Origin: UBA4660 sp034408895
GTDB taxonomy: Bacteria > Bacteroidota > Bacteroidia > Flavobacteriales_D > Sanyastnellaceae
Assembly (NCBI GenBank): GCA_034408895.1
Contig: JAWXCI010000043.1
Location: 1 to 64,000 of the forward strand
Length of the DNA: 64,000 nt
Direction: 5' to 3'
Shown: one piece after another, positions 44,227 to 54,104 of the stretch
Position numbering within the stretch: the first letter of the stretch is position 1
How the letters are laid out: each line of letters opens with the position of its first letter
Notes under the pieces: generated by a model
The model's database searches: none
What the model was told of the DNA's origin: nothing
Seen by the model: the letters and a program-made list of their open reading frames with translations, nothing else
Translations under genes and position numbers: made by a program

Positions 44227-46650
44227 ATGCCAACACTTAGAGCGTTTTTTCTTTCGGTTCTCATTGCGAGTCCACTTTTCTTTTCTGCGCAGGAAAAGTT
44301 CACCATCAGTGGCGAGATAAAAGATAAAGCCAGCGGAGAATATCTTATTGGAGCCGTCATTGGGGTGAAGGAATTGCAGAAGGGAGTAAGCACCAATGTG
44401 TATGGATTCTACTCGCTCACGTTGCCCGCGGGCAGCTACACACTCGATGTTTACCTGCTCGGCTATGTGGACAAACAAATAGAAATTTCACTCGACAAAG
44501 ACATCACACTCGCTCTTGCACTCGATCCACAGACGTATGAAGCTGAGGAAGTAATTGTTGAAGCGGAGAAAAAACAAAACACCGAAAGCACGGACATGGG
44601 TCGTGCGAAACTGGAAGTGGATCAAATCAAGAAACTTCCGGCCTTCATGGGCGAAGTGGACATCCTGAAAACACTTGCGCTGCTGCCGGGCGTGCGCAGT
44701 GCAGGTGAAGGCAATACCGGATTCTACGTGCGCGGTGGCGGCATTGACCAGAACCTTGTACTGCTCGACAATGCTACTGTTTACAACGCATCGCACCTCT
44801 TCGGTTTCTTCTCCGTATTCAATGCCGATGCAGTGAAAAATCTTGAACTGATAAAAGGTGGCGTGCCTGCCAATTACGGTTCGCGCATTTCATCTGTGCT
44901 GGACATAGCATTGAAGGAAGGAAACAACCGCGAGTTTCATGGCGAGGGCGGCATCGGTTTGATTTCATCGCGCTTCACCGTGGAAGGCCCCATCCAAAAA
45001 GACATCTCGTCCTTCATCCTCTCCGGCAGGCGCACGTATATTGATGTGCTTTCAAAACCTTTCATCAATCCCGAAGCCGATGCTGCCGGAAGCGCTTATT
45101 ATTTCTACGACCTCAACGCGAAACTCAACTACCGCATTTCAACTAAAGACCAACTCTTCCTCAGCGGTTATTTCGGGCGTGATGTGTTCGGGTTCAAAAG
45201 CCAGAATGCAGACTTCTCCTCTGAAATTCCCTGGGGCAATGCAACAGCCACGTTGAGGTGGAACCGCATCATGAATCCAAAACTTTTCATGAACGCTATT
45301 CTCACCTTCACCGATTACAAGTTCGAATTCATTGGTGAACAAAGTGACCTTGAATTCAGGCTCAAGAGCGGCATCCGCGACTACGGAGCGAAGGTGCAAT
45401 GGAATTATTATCCCACGTACCTGCATCAAATCAAGTGGGGAGTGGAATACACACGCCACCAGTTTACACCTAACACGGTGTATGCACGAAGTGGCGACAC
45501 GGAATTTATTGATGGTGAAGATGCCATCATGTACAGTCATGAAATGGCAGCGTACGCATTGGATGAGTTTGACATCAACGAAAAACTTCGCTTCAATGCA
45601 GGCGTTCGTGTTTCGCATTTCATCCATGTGGGTCCCTTCAAGAGGTATATCTATTCCGATAGTGTTGACCAGTTCAATCAGCCATTACCTCCTGCCATAG
45701 TTCAATATGCCAAAGGCGATGTGGTGAAAAACTATACGGGCTTCGAACCGCGCCTCAGCCTGCGATACACTATTAATAACGTATCGTCTATTAAGGCCGG
45801 CTACACGCATAACTACCAATACATCCACCTCACAAGTCTTTCCCCTACATCGCTGCCCACCGATGTGTGGATTCCAAGCACAGAGATTGTGAAACCGCAA
45901 TTCGGGATACAATACGCGCTTGGCTACTTCCGCAATTTCGGGAATGATAAATGGGAAACTTCTGTCGAAGTCTATTACAAAGACATGAAGAACCAAACCG
46001 AGTTCGAGGAAGGAGCGCAACCGGAACAAACCGTGAACGATAACGTGGACAATTTTCTTGTCTTCGGAAAAGCTTACAGTTACGGTGCAGAGTTTTTCGT
46101 GAAGAAGCGCGTAGGTAGAGTCAACGGTTGGGTGGGATACACATGGAGCAAAACCATGCGCAAGTTCGATGAAATCAACAACGGAGAAACTTTTCCCGCA
46201 AGATGGGATCGCAGGCACGATGGCAGTCTGGTGGTGAGTTACAAACTGAGCGACCGCATCGACCTCGGTTTCATTTTCGTTTACGGAACAGGCAGCGCCA
46301 TCACTCTTCCTTTAGAAAGATACTTCTATGAGAACCACATCGTGGATGTGTACGGCCCAAGAAATTCTTTCCGTATGGCAGCCTACCACCGTGCCGATGC
46401 TTCACTCACGCTCTACCCCAAACCAATGAAAACTGTGACCGATAAAACCACGGGCGAAAAGGTGGAGAAGAAAAGAAAGGTCACTTCCAACTGGAATTTG
46501 TCCGTGTACAATTTGTACAACCGCAAGAATCCCTACTTCATCTATTTCGATTCAGGCGGACAATTGGGAGAAGGAAGTCTCCAGATAAAAGCCTACCAAG
46601 TGAGCCTGTTCCCGATATTGCCTAGCATTACCTGGAACTTTAAATTCTGA
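44227..46650 (+). CDS. TonB-dependent receptor with CarboxypepD-reg N-terminus
   Basis: An 807-aa outer-membrane transporter. It has a signal peptide (cleavage after FFSA), a CarboxypepD-reg-like domain (~25-110: GEYLIGAVIGVKELQKGVST), a plug domain (~125-230: LALLPGVRSAGEGNTGFYVRG is its centre) and a 22-strand-type barrel ending SLFPILPSITWNFKF, with a terminal Phe. It takes up an unknown substrate using TonB energy. No SusD-like lipoprotein gene is next to it, so it is not a classic polysaccharide locus. Its TGA stop overlaps the ABC exporter start (TGATG). Confidence 0.93.
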   Translation: MPTLRAFFLSVLIASPLFFSAQEKFTISGEIKDKASGEYLIGAVIGVKELQKGVSTNVYGFYSLTLPAGSYTLDVYLLGYVDKQIEISLDKDITLALALDPQTYEAEEVIVEAEKKQNTESTDMGRAKLEVDQIKKLPAFMGEVDILKTLALLPGVRSAGEGNTGFYVRGGGIDQNLVLLDNATVYNASHLFGFFSVFNADAVKNLELIKGGVPANYGSRISSVLDIALKEGNNREFHGEGGIGLISSRFTVEGPIQKDISSFILSGRRTYIDVLSKPFINPEADAAGSAYYFYDLNAKLNYRISTKDQLFLSGYFGRDVFGFKSQNADFSSEIPWGNATATLRWNRIMNPKLFMNAILTFTDYKFEFIGEQSDLEFRLKSGIRDYGAKVQWNYYPTYLHQIKWGVEYTRHQFTPNTVYARSGDTEFIDGEDAIMYSHEMAAYALDEFDINEKLRFNAGVRVSHFIHVGPFKRYIYSDSVDQFNQPLPPAIVQYAKGDVVKNYTGFEPRLSLRYTINNVSSIKAGYTHNYQYIHLTSLSPTSLPTDVWIPSTEIVKPQFGIQYALGYFRNFGNDKWETSVEVYYKDMKNQTEFEEGAQPEQTVNDNVDNFLVFGKAYSYGAEFFVKKRVGRVNGWVGYTWSKTMRKFDEINNGETFPARWDRRHDGSLVVSYKLSDRIDLGFIFVYGTGSAITLPLERYFYENHIVDVYGPRNSFRMAAYHRADASLTLYPKPMKTVTDKTTGEKVEKKRKVTSNWNLSVYNLYNRKNPYFIYFDSGGQLGEGSLQIKAYQVSLFPILPSITWNFKF

Positions 46651-48521
46651 TGAAGAATCTCGCGCGCCTCAACCATTACTTCTGGAAATACCGCGGCAGG
46701 TTTTTCATGGGCATCTTGTTTATCGCCCTCACCAATCTCGGAAATGTGGGCGCACCTGCCATCGTAAAAGATGGTGTGGATTTTCTCGAACAATGTTTCA
46801 AGCACAAGGGCGATGCATCGGCAAGGATTGAATTGCCCACAAGCATCAAGTTCGTGTACGGTGTTTTTGGAAAAGAACAAACTTCCATTTCAGGAAGTGA
46901 TGTCAATGTTGCCACACAACTCTCCACCATCGGTTTGCTGCTGGCGTTCATCTATCTGCTTATCTATCTGGTAAAAGGCGTGTTTCTTTTTTACCAGCGC
47001 CAAACCATCATCGTGATGTCGCGCTACATCGAGTACGACATGAAGAATGAAATCTATGACCACTACCAGAAACTGGACATGGGTTTTTACAAACGCAACC
47101 GCACAGGAGACCTCATGAACCGCATCAGCGAAGATGTGAACCGTGTGCGCATGTACCTCGGTCCGGCAGTGATGTACACCATTAACCTCGCGGTGCTCTC
47201 GGTGTTCTGCATCTTCTTCATGCTGAAAGAAAATGTGGAACTCACGCTGTGGTCGCTCTCCCCCATGCCATTCATGATGATTTGCATCTTCTACGTGAGC
47301 AAAACCATCAACCGGAGAACGGATAAGGTTCAATCACAGCAGAGCAAACTCTCCGCTTTCATACAGGAAGCAATGAGTGGAGTGCGTGTATTGAAAGCGT
47401 ATGGAATGGAAGACAAATCGCAGAAGGAATTTGCAGCCGAGTGCGACACTTACAAGGACCGCCAACTACAACTTGTAAAAGTGGATTCACTGTTTATGCC
47501 TGTCATTGTTTTGCTGGTGGGTATGGGTTATATCCTCGCTATTTATGTAGGCGGATTAAAGGTCATGTCGGGTGAAATAACTGCGGGCACCATCTTCCTT
47601 TTCATCTTTTACATCAACTTGCTCACGTGGCCATTTGCTGCAGTGGGTTGGGTAACCAGCCTTGTGCAAAAGGCAGAAGCGAGCCAGGCGCGCATCAACG
47701 AATTTTTGGACACCAAACCGGATATCGTCAACACAGCAACCGAAGGAAAAAACACCGCAGAAAAGAAAATCATTAAAGGTGAAATTGAATTCCGCAATGT
47801 GTCATTTACCTATCCTGACTCCGGCATCCGTGCGTTGCGGGATGTTTCGTTTAGCGTGAAGCAGGGACAAACACTTGCTATTATCGGGAGGACAGCAAGC
47901 GGAAAAAGCACCATTGCAAATTTGCTCTGCCGCATGTACGACCCCACCGAAGGACAGATTATGCTCGATGGTCTGGACCTGAAGTTTCATCAACTTCATC
48001 AACTGCGCTCATCCATCGGATATGTGCCGCAAGATGTTTTCCTCTTCTCCGATTCCATTGCCAACAACATTGCTTTCGGGGAAGATGGTGTGAAGCAGGA
48101 CGAAATTGAGCGAGCAGCTTTAGCGGCTGATGTGGCTCACAACATTGAGGAATTTCCGGGACGATATGAAACTCTCTTGGGCGAACGAGGCATCAACCTC
48201 AGTGGCGGACAGAAACAAAGAGTCTCCATCGCACGCGCCATCATCAGTCATCCGCAAGTGCTCATTTTTGATGACTGCCTTTCAGCAGTGGATACGGAAA
48301 CTGAAGAGAATATCCTGAACGCACTTCGGGATTTAATGAAAGACAAAACTTCCATCATTATCTCTCATCGTATTTCTTCGATTAAACATGCCGACAAAAT
48401 CATTGTGCTCGACCACGGCCGCATTGCGGAAGAAGGCACTCACGATGGGCTGCTTTTGGCGAAAGGATTGTATGCCACGCTGCACAGGAAGCAGTTGCTG
48501 GAAGAGGCGGAGGGTGCTTAA
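46650..48521 (+). CDS. ABC exporter, fused membrane and ATPase domains
   Basis: A 623-aa MsbA-like half-transporter. Six predicted membrane segments occupy ~15-340, with intracellular-loop features such as RTGDLMNRISEDVNRVRMYL. The nucleotide-binding domain has Walker A GRTASGKST, Q-loop VPQDVFLFSDS, signature LSGGQKQRVSIARA, Walker B VLIFDDCLSAVD and H-loop ISHRISS. The residue after Walker B that normally is catalytic Glu is Asp, as in degenerate sites of heterodimeric exporters. The substrate is unknown; lipids or drugs are typical. Its start overlaps the TonB receptor stop, suggesting coupling. Confidence 0.92.
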   Translation: MKNLARLNHYFWKYRGRFFMGILFIALTNLGNVGAPAIVKDGVDFLEQCFKHKGDASARIELPTSIKFVYGVFGKEQTSISGSDVNVATQLSTIGLLLAFIYLLIYLVKGVFLFYQRQTIIVMSRYIEYDMKNEIYDHYQKLDMGFYKRNRTGDLMNRISEDVNRVRMYLGPAVMYTINLAVLSVFCIFFMLKENVELTLWSLSPMPFMMICIFYVSKTINRRTDKVQSQQSKLSAFIQEAMSGVRVLKAYGMEDKSQKEFAAECDTYKDRQLQLVKVDSLFMPVIVLLVGMGYILAIYVGGLKVMSGEITAGTIFLFIFYINLLTWPFAAVGWVTSLVQKAEASQARINEFLDTKPDIVNTATEGKNTAEKKIIKGEIEFRNVSFTYPDSGIRALRDVSFSVKQGQTLAIIGRTASGKSTIANLLCRMYDPTEGQIMLDGLDLKFHQLHQLRSSIGYVPQDVFLFSDSIANNIAFGEDGVKQDEIERAALAADVAHNIEEFPGRYETLLGERGINLSGGQKQRVSIARAIISHPQVLIFDDCLSAVDTETEENILNALRDLMKDKTSIIISHRISSIKHADKIIVLDHGRIAEEGTHDGLLLAKGLYATLHRKQLLEEAEGA

Positions 48522-48786
48522 GCAGGTGCGCACATTTGTGTAGCATCGACATCTTCAGCATTTTCATCATCCACACCTTTATCCTGTTGTTTGATCGCAC
48601 AGACCCGGTGGAAACGTTTCATGTCTAATTCCCAGTCGCACGAGTTTAGCGAAGCCTAACTCATGCCTGCTTTCCTGCGGGATTGCATTTTCCCGCAACT
48701 TTCAAGAATTATACTTACAAGAAGCGGTTGTGATTGTTGCCATCAGCAGTTCTGCAACCAATTATTTTTTAGCACAAAGAAAAAAC
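48522..48786. other. Gap with remnant-like frame and hairpin
   Basis: On the minus strand one frame stays open for 45 codons (stop at 48518-48520; MKRFHRV at 48622), preceded in frame by a stop; it resembles no protein I know. A hairpin GCGGGA/TCCCGC lies at about 48677-48696. No promoter or RNA gene is evident. Confidence 0.3.
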
Positions 48787-49011
48787 ATGAAACACATCCT
48801 TTGGATTGACGATCAAACCGAGTCAGGTAAAAGCATTCTGGAGCTTATTCTCACCATTTCGAAACAATAGAATGATGTGGCTGCAATGTTGGATTCCATT
48901 GCCAATAAAGATGTTGAATGGAGCAAGATGTCGCTCACTTCAATGCCAAAGGCATACAGTGATGAGCAACAACAGCCTCCAACCAAATTACTTTTGATAG
49001 AAATATTTTTC
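48787..49011 (+). pseudogene. Short ORF with amber stop running in frame into hicB
   Basis: From ATG 48787 the frame gives MKHILWIDDQTESGKSILEL and seven more residues, then TAG (48868-48870). The same frame continues without a stop through NDVAAMLDSIANKDVEWSK to the hicB start at 49012. The opening ILWIDD resembles the first strand of a response-regulator receiver, but 27 residues are too few to assign it. A CAG to TAG change would explain the break. Confidence 0.4.
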
Positions 49012-49248
49012 ATGAAAGCAAATACAACTTATACCGCAATCATCATAGAAGCAGAAGACGGAACATTTTCCGGCTATGTGGAGGAAGTTCCGGGAGTTAT
49101 TTCCCAAGGCAATACCGAAAAGGAATTGCGTACAAATTTGCTTGATGCCCTCCAAATGATGCTGGGCTACTACAAAGAGGAAACCTTTAAACTTTTACTC
49201 AAGACGCCCGCCCGCAGCTTCAAAAAGGAAATACTAGTGCTGACATGA
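49012..49248 (+). CDS. hicB: HicB-family antitoxin
   Basis: A 78-aa protein with the HicB/UPF0150 partial RNase-H-like fold: YTAIIIEAEDGTFSGYVEEV, then PGVISQGNTEKELRTNLLDA and a final helix. HicB neutralises the mRNA-cleaving toxin HicA. The frame is open upstream to 48877, but MKANTTYTAI is the family-like start. Its TGA stop overlaps the hicA ATG (ATGA). The toxin gene that follows is internally deleted, so HicB has no active partner here. Confidence 0.8.
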   Translation: MKANTTYTAIIIEAEDGTFSGYVEEVPGVISQGNTEKELRTNLLDALQMMLGYYKEETFKLLLKTPARSFKKEILVLT

Positions 49249-49361
49249 AGCGTGGTGTTTTTCTCAAACATCTTAAAGCGCATGATTGTGTCTTAGCTGA
49301 TTTGAATGATGTTACCTGCCGGATGATTTGCAAACAACTGGGAATTCCATTTGTGAAATAA
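49245..49361 (+). pseudogene. hicA: HicA toxin remnant with internal deletion
   Basis: A 38-residue frame: MKRGVFLKHLKAHDCVL joins directly to ADLNDVTCRMICKQLGIP and FVK. Intact HicA proteins have ~25 more residues between these parts, including the catalytic GGxHxxY and PRH segments. The deletion is in frame and removes the active site, while both ends are still recognisable. It overlaps hicB by ATGA. Confidence 0.7.
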
Positions 49362-49370
49362 CTACACCCG

Positions 49371-52130
49371 CTAAAACAAACTCCCTTGCGTTCCCTTATC
49401 GTCTTGGTCGCGTTTTGTTTTAGGTGACGATGGTTTTTCATCTTCATCATCCTCCTCGTCATCGTTTTGCTTCTGCTGTTTGAAACGCTCCATGTCGTCC
49501 ACCAGTCCATCAATTTCAAATTCAATATCTGCCGGGTTCTGATGTATTTCTTTATCCATTGGGTTACCCTTGCGCGATCGAATCATATCCATCAACAACT
49601 TCTCACTTTGTTCTTCCTGCTGTGCATCAGGCTCCAGTAACTCGACAGCAAGAACCGGAAGCGATGTGAGTTTGTTGCCCAACGCTTTCATTCCTTTCAC
49701 CGCAATGAAGTCGCGCAGGTTTACGCTTTCGTCCATCTTGTTGCGCATTGCTTTGGAGCGTTTGTCGTAACGGATAAACACTACCGGATGATGTACGGTA
49801 GTAGCGATGCCAAGTTTGGATTGCGGATGTTCTGTGATAAACTTCACCGCCCTGCCCGATTCTTCGAGAAGGAATCTTTTTACAAACCAGGTTTGTTTTT
49901 CGCCATCGTAGTAAATGGTGGTTAACGGTTTTCCCGGAATCCATTTTTCGAAATGAGTCATTGTTTCATCAAAGTGAAGAGACAATTCCGGGCTTACCAG
50001 TTTGTATTCGCCTGTGTTGAGGAGCATGAGAATTTTTTCTCCGGGATAGAAGTCCCCAACAAATCTTCCGCGTGATTCTGAATTGAGGCGATGAACATGT
50101 TCATCGTACCAAACTTGAAGGGCACCAAGTGTTGAAAGCCCGGCTTCTTTCAGTTCAACTTTTCTTACTGTGTATTTGGTAACCACGTTGCCCACGGCAT
50201 CGCGGCCTTTCACTGCAAGTTCAGAAAAATCAATATCGAATTTCAGTTTTTTGAGATGAGATTGGGCGCGAAGATTTATGGTGACTACTTCTGCTTCTCC
50301 ATTAGGATTTGCACTGAAGTAAAGCATCTCGCTTCCGGCAGTTCCTTTAGTGAGGTCATACTCTTTATCGCGTGTAATGGATGTAACAGCAAACCGTTTC
50401 ATCATGGCACCATTTTTTTTTCCATCGCTGTAGATCAGATTGTAAATGGTGCGCTTGTCGTCCTTCTTCCACACACCTGCATGAATGATTTCTTTGCCAA
50501 CAAATGATTTTTGTTCGACACGTTTCACCATCATCTTCCCATCGTTGCGGAAGATGATGATGTCATCAATGTCGGAACAATCCATCACGTATTCTCCTTC
50601 ATCCCGCTTCAATCCGGTGCCTACAAATCCTTCGGCACGGTTCACATAAAGCTTTGCATTGGCAATGGCCACTTTCGCAGCTTCCACCGTATCGAATTGT
50701 TTTATCTCCGTCCTGCGTTCTTTTCCTTTTCCGTATTTGCGTTTTAGTTCCTTGAAGTACTCGATGCAAGTCTCAATGAGTTCCTTCAATTTCTTTTTCA
50801 CATCCTTTATATCACCTTCAAGTTTCTTGATGTGCTCATCGGCCTTGAAGGAATCGAATCGAGAGATGCGTTTGATTTTTATTTCTGTGAGTCGCGCCAC
50901 ATCCTCATCGGTCACTTCGCGAAAAAAATCTTTGGTAAATGGTTTTACTCCTTTGTGAATGGTGCTAATGATTTCTTCCCACGTTTCGGCTTCTTCAATC
51001 TTGCGGTAAATTCTTTTTTCAATAAAAATCTTTTCGAGAGATGAAAAGAACCATTGTTCATCCAATTCAGCGAGTTGAATTTTGAGTTCCTGCTCAATGA
51101 GGTCCCGCGTGTGTTCGGTGGACATCCGCAGCAACTCATCCACCCCAATGAAGCGCGGCTTGTCTTCCTGGATTACACAAACGTTGGGAGAAATACTCAC
51201 CTCACAATCTGTGAAGGCATAAAGTGCATCAATGGTTTTGTCGGGTGAAGTTCCTGGAGCGAGATGGACAATAATTTCCACCGTGCCAGTGGTAATGTCA
51301 TCCACCTTCTTCACTTTTATCTTGCCCTTCTCATTCGCTTTCAGGATGGAATCGATGAGCGAAGGGACTGTAGTACCGAAAGGAATTTCCGTGATGACCA
51401 GTTGCTTTCCGTTGTCCTCTTTCCTGATGCGGGCACGTACCCGGATTTTTCCTCCGCGCAGTCCGTGGTTGTAATCGGTGCAGTCTGCAAATCCGCCCTG
51501 CTGGAAATCGGGCATGAGGTGTGTGCGTTTTCCACGCAACACATCAATGCTTGCATCAATGAGTTCAATGAAGTTGTGCGGAAGAATTTTGCAGGCAAGT
51601 CCCACAGCAATTCCCTCGACACCCAATGCAAGAAGTAGTGGAAATTTTACAGGAAGTGTTTCGGGTTCTTTGTTGCGCCCGTCATAGCTCGCAAGCCATG
51701 TGGTGGTTTTGGGATTGAAAACTACTTCCAGTGCAAACTTGTTCAGCCGCACTTCAATGTATCGCGGAGCCGCGGCATTGTCACCGGTATAAATGTTTCC
51801 CCAGTTTCCCTGCATGTCGAGCAGCAGATTTTTCTGTCCCAGTTGCACCAGTGCATCGCCTATGGAAGCATCACCGTGCGGATGGTACTTCATGGTGTTT
51901 CCAATCACGTTCGCAACTTTGTTGAAGCGGCCATCGTCCATTTCCCAAAGAGAATGGAGAATTCTTCGCTGCACCGGTTTCAGTCCGTCATTGATATGCG
52001 GTACTGCGCGTTCAAGAATCACATAGCTGGCGTAATCGAGAAACCAGGTTTCATAAAGACCATTTACCTGGATCACAGTGCCCAGGTGTGAGTCGTCTTC
52101 GGGTTGGATATTTTCGGGGATTTCTGACAT
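49371..52130 (-). CDS. parC: DNA topoisomerase IV subunit A
   Basis: A 919-aa type IIA topoisomerase subunit. The breakage-reunion domain has the start region ILERAVPHINDGLKPVQRRI, the quinolone-determining stretch YHPHGDASIGDALV, and the catalytic tyrosine in AAAPRYIEVRL near residue 122. A long coiled coil and C-terminal beta domain follow, then an acidic/lysine-rich tail (DDEEDDEDEKPSS). It decatenates daughter chromosomes together with ParE, whose gene ends 6 nt upstream. Assignment to topo IV rather than gyrase rests on the paired arrangement and the missing gyrase box. Confidence 0.93.
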   Translation of the reverse strand: MSEIPENIQPEDDSHLGTVIQVNGLYETWFLDYASYVILERAVPHINDGLKPVQRRILHSLWEMDDGRFNKVANVIGNTMKYHPHGDASIGDALVQLGQKNLLLDMQGNWGNIYTGDNAAAPRYIEVRLNKFALEVVFNPKTTTWLASYDGRNKEPETLPVKFPLLLALGVEGIAVGLACKILPHNFIELIDASIDVLRGKRTHLMPDFQQGGFADCTDYNHGLRGGKIRVRARIRKEDNGKQLVITEIPFGTTVPSLIDSILKANEKGKIKVKKVDDITTGTVEIIVHLAPGTSPDKTIDALYAFTDCEVSISPNVCVIQEDKPRFIGVDELLRMSTEHTRDLIEQELKIQLAELDEQWFFSSLEKIFIEKRIYRKIEEAETWEEIISTIHKGVKPFTKDFFREVTDEDVARLTEIKIKRISRFDSFKADEHIKKLEGDIKDVKKKLKELIETCIEYFKELKRKYGKGKERRTEIKQFDTVEAAKVAIANAKLYVNRAEGFVGTGLKRDEGEYVMDCSDIDDIIIFRNDGKMMVKRVEQKSFVGKEIIHAGVWKKDDKRTIYNLIYSDGKKNGAMMKRFAVTSITRDKEYDLTKGTAGSEMLYFSANPNGEAEVVTINLRAQSHLKKLKFDIDFSELAVKGRDAVGNVVTKYTVRKVELKEAGLSTLGALQVWYDEHVHRLNSESRGRFVGDFYPGEKILMLLNTGEYKLVSPELSLHFDETMTHFEKWIPGKPLTTIYYDGEKQTWFVKRFLLEESGRAVKFITEHPQSKLGIATTVHHPVVFIRYDKRSKAMRNKMDESVNLRDFIAVKGMKALGNKLTSLPVLAVELLEPDAQQEEQSEKLLMDMIRSRKGNPMDKEIHQNPADIEFEIDGLVDDMERFKQQKQNDDEEDDEDEKPSSPKTKRDQDDKGTQGSLF

Positions 52131-52136
52131 CAGTTC

Positions 52137-54008
52137 TTACACTACCACTTCTTCCGTTTCTTTCAATTCCACCACCTCATCCTTCTCCACTTTCAAATTA
52201 TTAATAATGAATTCCTGACGAGTGGGTGTGTTTTTGCCCATGTAGAATTCGAGCATGTCTTTAAGATGTGCGTTGCCGACAACTACAGGCTCAAGTCGAA
52301 TATCTACACCTATGAAGTTCTTGAATTCGTCAGGCGAAATTTCTCCCAGTCCTTTGAAGCGCGTAATTTCAGGTCGTACTCCCAGTTTGGCAATGGCTTG
52401 ATGACGTTCTTCGGGTGAATAACAATAAATGGTTTCTTTTTTATTGCGTACCCGAAAGAGCGGAGTTTGCAAAACATAAAGGTGTCCGTGCTTCACCAGG
52501 TCAGGAAAAAACTGGAGAAAAAAAGTTATCATAAGCAGGCGGATGTGCATGCCGTCCACATCGGCATCGGTAGCAATCACCACTTTGTTGTAGCGAAGTG
52601 CGTCAAGACCATCTTCAATATTCAGGGCGGATTGAAGGAGGTTGAACTCCTCGTTTTCGTACACCACTTTTTTCGTCATGCCGTAAGTGTTCAGTGGTTT
52701 TCCGCGAAGGCTGAACACCGCTTGTGTCTGCACGTTTCGGGAAATGGTGATGCTGCCACTTGCACTATCCCCTTCTGTAATAAAGAGTGTTGTTTCAGGA
52801 GCAAGTTCTGCCGTGTCGCTAAAATGCACTTTGCAGTCGCGCAGTTTTTTGTTGTGGAGGTTGGCCTTCTTTGCACGCTCGCGCGAAAGTTTTTGTATGC
52901 CTGCCAGCTCTTTTCGTTCGCGTTCGCTCTGCTGGATTTTTTTCTGGAGTGCTTCAGCTGCCTGCGTGTTCTGGTGGAGAAATTTGTTGAGTTCTTTCTG
53001 CAGGAAATCAAGCACAAATGCTTTCATGCTTTTTCCGTTCGGTTCAATTTCGGTGGACCCCAATTTTGTTTTCGTCTGCGACTCAAAAACGGGTTCAACC
53101 ACTTTCACTGCCACTGCTGCAACGATGCCTGAACGAATGTCGACTGCTTCATAATCCTTCCCGTAAAAATCGCGAATCACTTTTATATATGCTTCGCGAA
53201 ATGCTCCATGATGCGTACCTCCTTGCGTGGTGTACTGACCATTTACAAAACTGTAATATTCTTCTCCGTAACTGTTGGTGTGTGTAAGTGCAACTTCAAT
53301 GTCCTCACCTCGCAGGTGTATGGTGGGATAGAGTTGCTCCTCGGTCATGTTGGTCGCAAGCAAATCTTTCAATCCGTTTTCACTCTTGAATTTCTGTCCG
53401 TTGAACAGGATGGTGAGTCCCGTATTCAGGTAGCAATAATTCCAGAGCAATCGTTCAACATATTGAGCCTTGTATTGGAAATTGTGGAAGAGAGATTCAT
53501 CGGGAACGAAAATCATGACAGTTCCATTCTTCTCATTGGTCTTCGCAATCTTGTGATCTTTCTTCATGTTACCGCGTTCGAATTCTGCGGCCTTCAATTC
53601 CCCATCACGTACACTTTCCACTTTAAAATAACCGCTTAAAGCATTCACCGCTTTTGATCCAACACCATTCAGCCCGACACTTTTCTTGAACGCGCGCGAA
53701 TCGTATTTGCCGCCTGTATTGATTTTAGAAACACAGTCAATCACTTTTCCTAGTGGAATGCCGCGACCATAATCGCGCACGGTCACCATGTTGTCTTTGA
53801 TAATAACTTCGATTGTTTTTCCGAAACCCATCACAAACTCGTCAATGGAGTTGTCAATGATTTCTTTCAGCAAGACATAAATGCCATCATCGGTGGATGA
53901 TCCGTCACCCAATTTTCCGATGTACATACCCGGGCGGATGCGGATGTGTTCGTTCCACTCAAGGGTTTTTATGTTGTCTTCGTTGTAGGTTGATTGTTGC
54001 GCGGACAT
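52137..54008 (-). CDS. parE: DNA topoisomerase IV subunit B
   Basis: A 623-aa GHKL ATPase subunit. Motifs: LLKEIIDNSIDEF with the catalytic Glu and Mg-binding Asn, DYGRGIPLG, GLNGVGSKAVNALS, and the Toprim signatures TEGDSASGSI near residue 414 and DADVDGMHIRLL. Forms the ATP-driven half of topoisomerase IV. It is followed directly by parC. The divergent region upstream holds a hairpin and separates it from the large metalloprotease gene. Confidence 0.95.
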   Translation of the reverse strand: MSAQQSTYNEDNIKTLEWNEHIRIRPGMYIGKLGDGSSTDDGIYVLLKEIIDNSIDEFVMGFGKTIEVIIKDNMVTVRDYGRGIPLGKVIDCVSKINTGGKYDSRAFKKSVGLNGVGSKAVNALSGYFKVESVRDGELKAAEFERGNMKKDHKIAKTNEKNGTVMIFVPDESLFHNFQYKAQYVERLLWNYCYLNTGLTILFNGQKFKSENGLKDLLATNMTEEQLYPTIHLRGEDIEVALTHTNSYGEEYYSFVNGQYTTQGGTHHGAFREAYIKVIRDFYGKDYEAVDIRSGIVAAVAVKVVEPVFESQTKTKLGSTEIEPNGKSMKAFVLDFLQKELNKFLHQNTQAAEALQKKIQQSERERKELAGIQKLSRERAKKANLHNKKLRDCKVHFSDTAELAPETTLFITEGDSASGSITISRNVQTQAVFSLRGKPLNTYGMTKKVVYENEEFNLLQSALNIEDGLDALRYNKVVIATDADVDGMHIRLLMITFFLQFFPDLVKHGHLYVLQTPLFRVRNKKETIYCYSPEERHQAIAKLGVRPEITRFKGLGEISPDEFKNFIGVDIRLEPVVVGNAHLKDMLEFYMGKNTPTRQEFIINNLKVEKDEVVELKETEEVVV

Positions 54009-54072
54009 GAAAAGAATTTGTGGTAAAAATGCGGGGTCGAAATTAGAGAGCGGTCAATTGCACCTGGTTCAC

Positions 54073-54104
54073 GTTGCGGTTGAGTTTTCAACATCACCCG
54101 CAAC
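54073..54104. repeat. Hairpin in the divergent parE/protease region
   Basis: GTTGCGGTTGA (54073-54083) pairs with TCACCCGCAAC (54094-54104) except at one position. It sits 65 bp upstream of parE and far from any stop, so it is not a terminator; it may be an operator or an extragenic palindrome. Confidence 0.45.

Noticed and set aside
44227..48521. Polysaccharide utilisation locus around the TonB receptor
   Set aside because: There is no SusD-like lipoprotein or carbohydrate enzyme beside it; the partner gene is an ABC exporter.
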